From positions 1 to 16,135 of the forward strand of contig CAZUCI010000065.1 in assembly GCA_964619485.1 (NCBI GenBank): a DNA stretch of 16,135 nucleotides. The letters run 5' to 3'. Both the position numbers and the translations under genes were made by a program. Below, one piece after another: positions 13,903 to 16,135 of this stretch. This stretch comes from UBA2882 sp964619485. GTDB lineage: Bacteria; Bacillota; Clostridia; Lachnospirales; Lachnospiraceae. Within the stretch, counting starts at the first letter, position 1. Every line of letters starts with the position of its first letter. The notes below the pieces were generated by a model. The model had not been told where the DNA came from. It saw only the letters and a program-made list of their open reading frames with translations, and searched no databases.

Positions 13903-15918
13903 TTAACCCTGCAACGCACTTCCACCAAATGCCTCCTCCTCAAACTGTGACAACGGCATTGGTTTTGCAAAATAGAAGCCCTGTATTAAATCGCAGCCCT
14001 GACCAGCCAGAAAATCCACCTGATCCTTGGTCTCGATTCCCTCAGCGACAATTTTCATTTCCAGATTCTTAGCTAACCTGATTGCTTCGCTGACTACAAT
14101 TTCTCCACGTTTCTCCACGCCCTCGCCCCGGAAAAACTCTGCATCCAGCTTCAAAACATCCAGCGGAAGATCCTTCAAAGAGTTTAAGGAAGAATAGCCT
14201 GAGCCAAAATCATCCATGGAAATAAGGAATCCATAGTCCTGTAATCTTCGCACTGTCTCCAATAAAATTTCCTTATCATCAAAGAATGCACTCTCTGTTA
14301 ACTCCAGCTCAATTAAATGATGCGGTACCTCAAAGGGATCAACCAGTCTGCAGATATGCTCTGCCAGATCCTCCCTGGTAAAATGTGCTCTGGAAACATT
14401 AACGGAAATAGTGACTACTTCCTTTCCCTCCTTTAACCATTTTGCCTGCTGTTTTGCAACCTCTGTGAGCATATAATCATCCAGATGTGTGATAAATCCA
14501 TTTTTTTCAAAAATCGGAATGAATCTTCCTGGCGAAACAAACCCCTCTGATGGGCTGATCCATCGCACGAGTGCCTCCGCCCCGGAAATTTTTTGTTCAA
14601 CCGTACTGTATTTGGGCTGTAAATATACCTGAAACTCATGGTCGCGCAGTGCCTGCTCCATACTGTTTTCCACTTTACGTTCCCACAATTGCTCCGCCAG
14701 CATTTCCTCACTGAACAGACCAATTTCATCTATAGAATCATTATGTAACAGCTTCTTTGCCTCACTGGCATAGCTGTACATGGTCCCAACATCAAGTTTC
14801 CTATCCTCAATCTTATAGATTCCCACGCAAAAATTATACTTTTGATTTCCTCTAATGCTCTTCAACGCAGCCACCAGAATCAATATACGCTCCTCAAGCT
14901 TACTGAAATCATCATATTGCAGCAGCAGCCCAAATTCTGCATCTGCATAACGTGCAAAGGCCTCCTTCTTTTCCAAACGTCTCTTTAATTCCGTATCAAA
15001 GGCCTCCAGAAGCTCCTCGCTCTCCACCGTTCCATAGCAGCTTGTATAACCTCTGTATCGATCCATAGACAGGGCAATCAACGCATATCTTTTTTCATTT
15101 TTACGTTTGTGATGCTTTAATAATTTCTCCGATCTTACCTGAAAATAAAGCCAGTTCTGTCCTCCTGTAACAGGATCAAGATAGTATAATCTGGACATTC
15201 TCTGCTGCGTAATGATGCCGCCAATCGTATTAATTAAGAGCAGAATCATTGGGATTGTACCTAGTATTAAGAACAATACTGCCACTGCAAAAACGTAAAA
15301 GATTTCCTTTCGTTCAAAGGTCAGCGTATGTCTCAAAAGCACATGATATTCAGTCTCACCAATTGGCTGCTCCATCCAGTACTGAAAGGAAACCACAACC
15401 TGGTCAAGCCATTCCTCCTCGTCTCCCGTTTCCACATCAGGGCTGCCCTTCACAACAGATCTGAGTATTTGAGGGATATCAATTGAAAGCTGCTGTTCTT
15501 TCTCATCCAGCTCCATTCCCGAGACATCATCAAAATAAATACTATAACTGCGATCCAATTCAAACTCTGCCTTATTCTCCAATACCGGTGTATCAGCTCC
15601 ATAGTGCAGGACAAAATTCTGATTCGTATCGATTACACACAATTCTACGGATTTATTTACTGTATCAGCAATGAGTGTATTGACTTCCTCCAAATCATTG
15701 GGATTCTTCTGCATTTGAATATTAATAAATTCTGCCATATTCTTTGTTTCATCATAGGTCTGACCAACCTTTGTATAAAATAATCCCATGATGAACATGT
15801 TCACAAATACAACAATAATTGCCATAAATATCATCATGAAAAAGAAAAGCAGTATAATGGACGGCCAAAAGCTTTTCTTCTTCAGTTTTTTAATTTTTCT
15901 TTCCTTTTGTACACTCAT
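13903..15918 (-). CDS. Membrane-bound EAL phosphodiesterase with degenerate GGDEF domain
   Basis: A 671-residue protein predicted to hydrolyse cyclic di-GMP. Helix 1 (about 18-47) and helix 2 (about 206-232) flank an external sensor domain of about 155 residues. The GGDEF-like domain (about 240-400) has ADAEF (325-329) in place of GGDEF, so cyclase activity is unlikely. The EAL domain (about 415-660) keeps all the expected metal and substrate residues: Glu448 in EAL, Asn507 in SVNVSR, Glu542 in ELTES, Asp569-Asp570 in DDFGSGYSS, Lys590 in LKLD, Glu626 in VAEGIE and Gln646 in QGFYFAKPM. It should therefore be an active phosphodiesterase, perhaps modulated by nucleotide binding to the degenerate domain. 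The start has GAGGGG 5 nt upstream and its own promoter. Confidence 0.93.
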   Translation of the reverse strand: MSVQKERKIKKLKKKSFWPSIILLFFFMMIFMAIIVVFVNMFIMGLFYTKVGQTYDETKNMAEFINIQMQKNPNDLEEVNTLIADTVNKSVELCVIDTNQNFVLHYGADTPVLENKAEFELDRSYSIYFDDVSGMELDEKEQQLSIDIPQILRSVVKGSPDVETGDEEEWLDQVVVSFQYWMEQPIGETEYHVLLRHTLTFERKEIFYVFAVAVLFLILGTIPMILLLINTIGGIITQQRMSRLYYLDPVTGGQNWLYFQVRSEKLLKHHKRKNEKRYALIALSMDRYRGYTSCYGTVESEELLEAFDTELKRRLEKKEAFARYADAEFGLLLQYDDFSKLEERILILVAALKSIRGNQKYNFCVGIYKIEDRKLDVGTMYSYASEAKKLLHNDSIDEIGLFSEEMLAEQLWERKVENSMEQALRDHEFQVYLQPKYSTVEQKISGAEALVRWISPSEGFVSPGRFIPIFEKNGFITHLDDYMLTEVAKQQAKWLKEGKEVVTISVNVSRAHFTREDLAEHICRLVDPFEVPHHLIELELTESAFFDDKEILLETVRRLQDYGFLISMDDFGSGYSSLNSLKDLPLDVLKLDAEFFRGEGVEKRGEIVVSEAIRLAKNLEMKIVAEGIETKDQVDFLAGQGCDLIQGFYFAKPMPLSQFEEEAFGGSALQG

Positions 15919-15962
15919 TGTTTCCCCTCACAATTTTCTACACTGTATTTAGTATTATATTA

Positions 15963-15991
15963 AGTATATCTCTTTTATCTGCTGCAAACAA
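15963..15991 (-). promoter_or_regulatory. Promoter of the EAL gene
   Basis: On the minus strand, TTGTTT (15986-15991), a 17-bp spacer and TATACT (15963-15968) lie about 45 bp upstream of the start at 15918. A second TATAAT-like hexamer slightly downstream lacks a -35 partner. Confidence 0.6.
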
Positions 15992-16054
15992 CATAATTTC
16001 TATGTACCACTGTTTATGCGAGATACATACACGTACATACATTTTTTTGAGTAA

Positions 16055-16100
16055 AGAAAAAGACTGTAAATCCTTATAAAATAAGAACTTACAGCCTTTT
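16055..16100 (-). terminator. Terminator of the tRNA transcript
   Basis: On the minus strand, AAAGGCTGTAAG pairs with TTTACAGTCTTT (one G-T pair) across a loop of about 20 nt, and a T-rich tract follows. It lies 8 bp after the tRNA 3' end. Confidence 0.8.
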
Positions 16101-16107
16101 CAAGTAA

Positions 16108-16135
16108 TGCTGGTGACCGGAATCGAACCGGTACG
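16108..16135 (-). tRNA. 3' end of a tRNA, probably tRNA-Thr
   Basis: On the minus strand the window begins inside a tRNA: T stem ACCGG, loop TTCGATT, T stem CCGGT, then acceptor strand CACCAGC and discriminator A at 16108. CCA is not encoded. The implied acceptor GCTGGTG is usual for clostridial tRNA-Thr, but the anticodon is outside the window, so the identity is tentative. Confidence 0.85.

Noticed and set aside
318..15674. Plus-strand open frames throughout the window
   Set aside because: They are antisense shadows of well-supported minus-strand genes, with no SD and no recognisable domains.

Overview
The window is about 16.1 kb of low-GC DNA in which every supportable gene lies on the minus strand. 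Strong AGGAGG-type ribosome binding sites, the protein families (a Gld-type ABC exporter with DUF4340, a YtrA-type GntR regulator with its ABC exporter, a SigV/RsiV-like pair, an EAL protein with a degenerate GGDEF domain) and the partial tRNAs at both ends suggest a Clostridia genome, most likely Lachnospiraceae. That placement is inferred from protein style, not from a database match.

Layout in the direction of transcription (right to left). A partial tRNA (16108-16135, probably Thr) ends in a terminator. Next comes a membrane-bound c-di-GMP phosphodiesterase (13903-15918) with its own promoter. A 19-bp purine-rich tandem repeat separates it from a DUF2971 gene and a MATE exporter, 18 bp apart. 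Two tandem paralogous membrane proteins of unknown function follow (11240 to 8910) and end in a strong terminator. A YtrA-type GntR repressor, ABC ATPase and ABC permease form a compact operon (8739 to 6777), whose consensus promoter is covered by five half-sites spaced exactly 10 bp apart. A hybrid sensor kinase, an ECF sigma factor and an RsiV-like anti-sigma factor (6622 to 3407) form the next unit and end in a terminator. The last operon encodes a Gld-type ABC ATPase, a fused ABC-2 permease/GldG protein and DUF4340 (3197 to 219). A tRNA-Arg(ACG) with its own consensus promoter and a leader hairpin reaches the left edge.

The common theme is sensing and export at the cell envelope: an anti-sigma factor of the lysozyme-sensing type, a YtrA-type exporter, a MATE exporter, a sensor kinase and a second ABC exporter. 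That they cooperate is inference from proximity.

The most notable anomaly is in the last operon. The GldG part stops abruptly after a conserved-looking segment, and the DUF4340 gene that follows has a membrane segment but no proper start. This looks like an out-of-frame deletion that fused the two genes. I found no CRISPR array, insertion sequence, phage gene or plus-strand gene, and I cannot claim a demonstrably new system.
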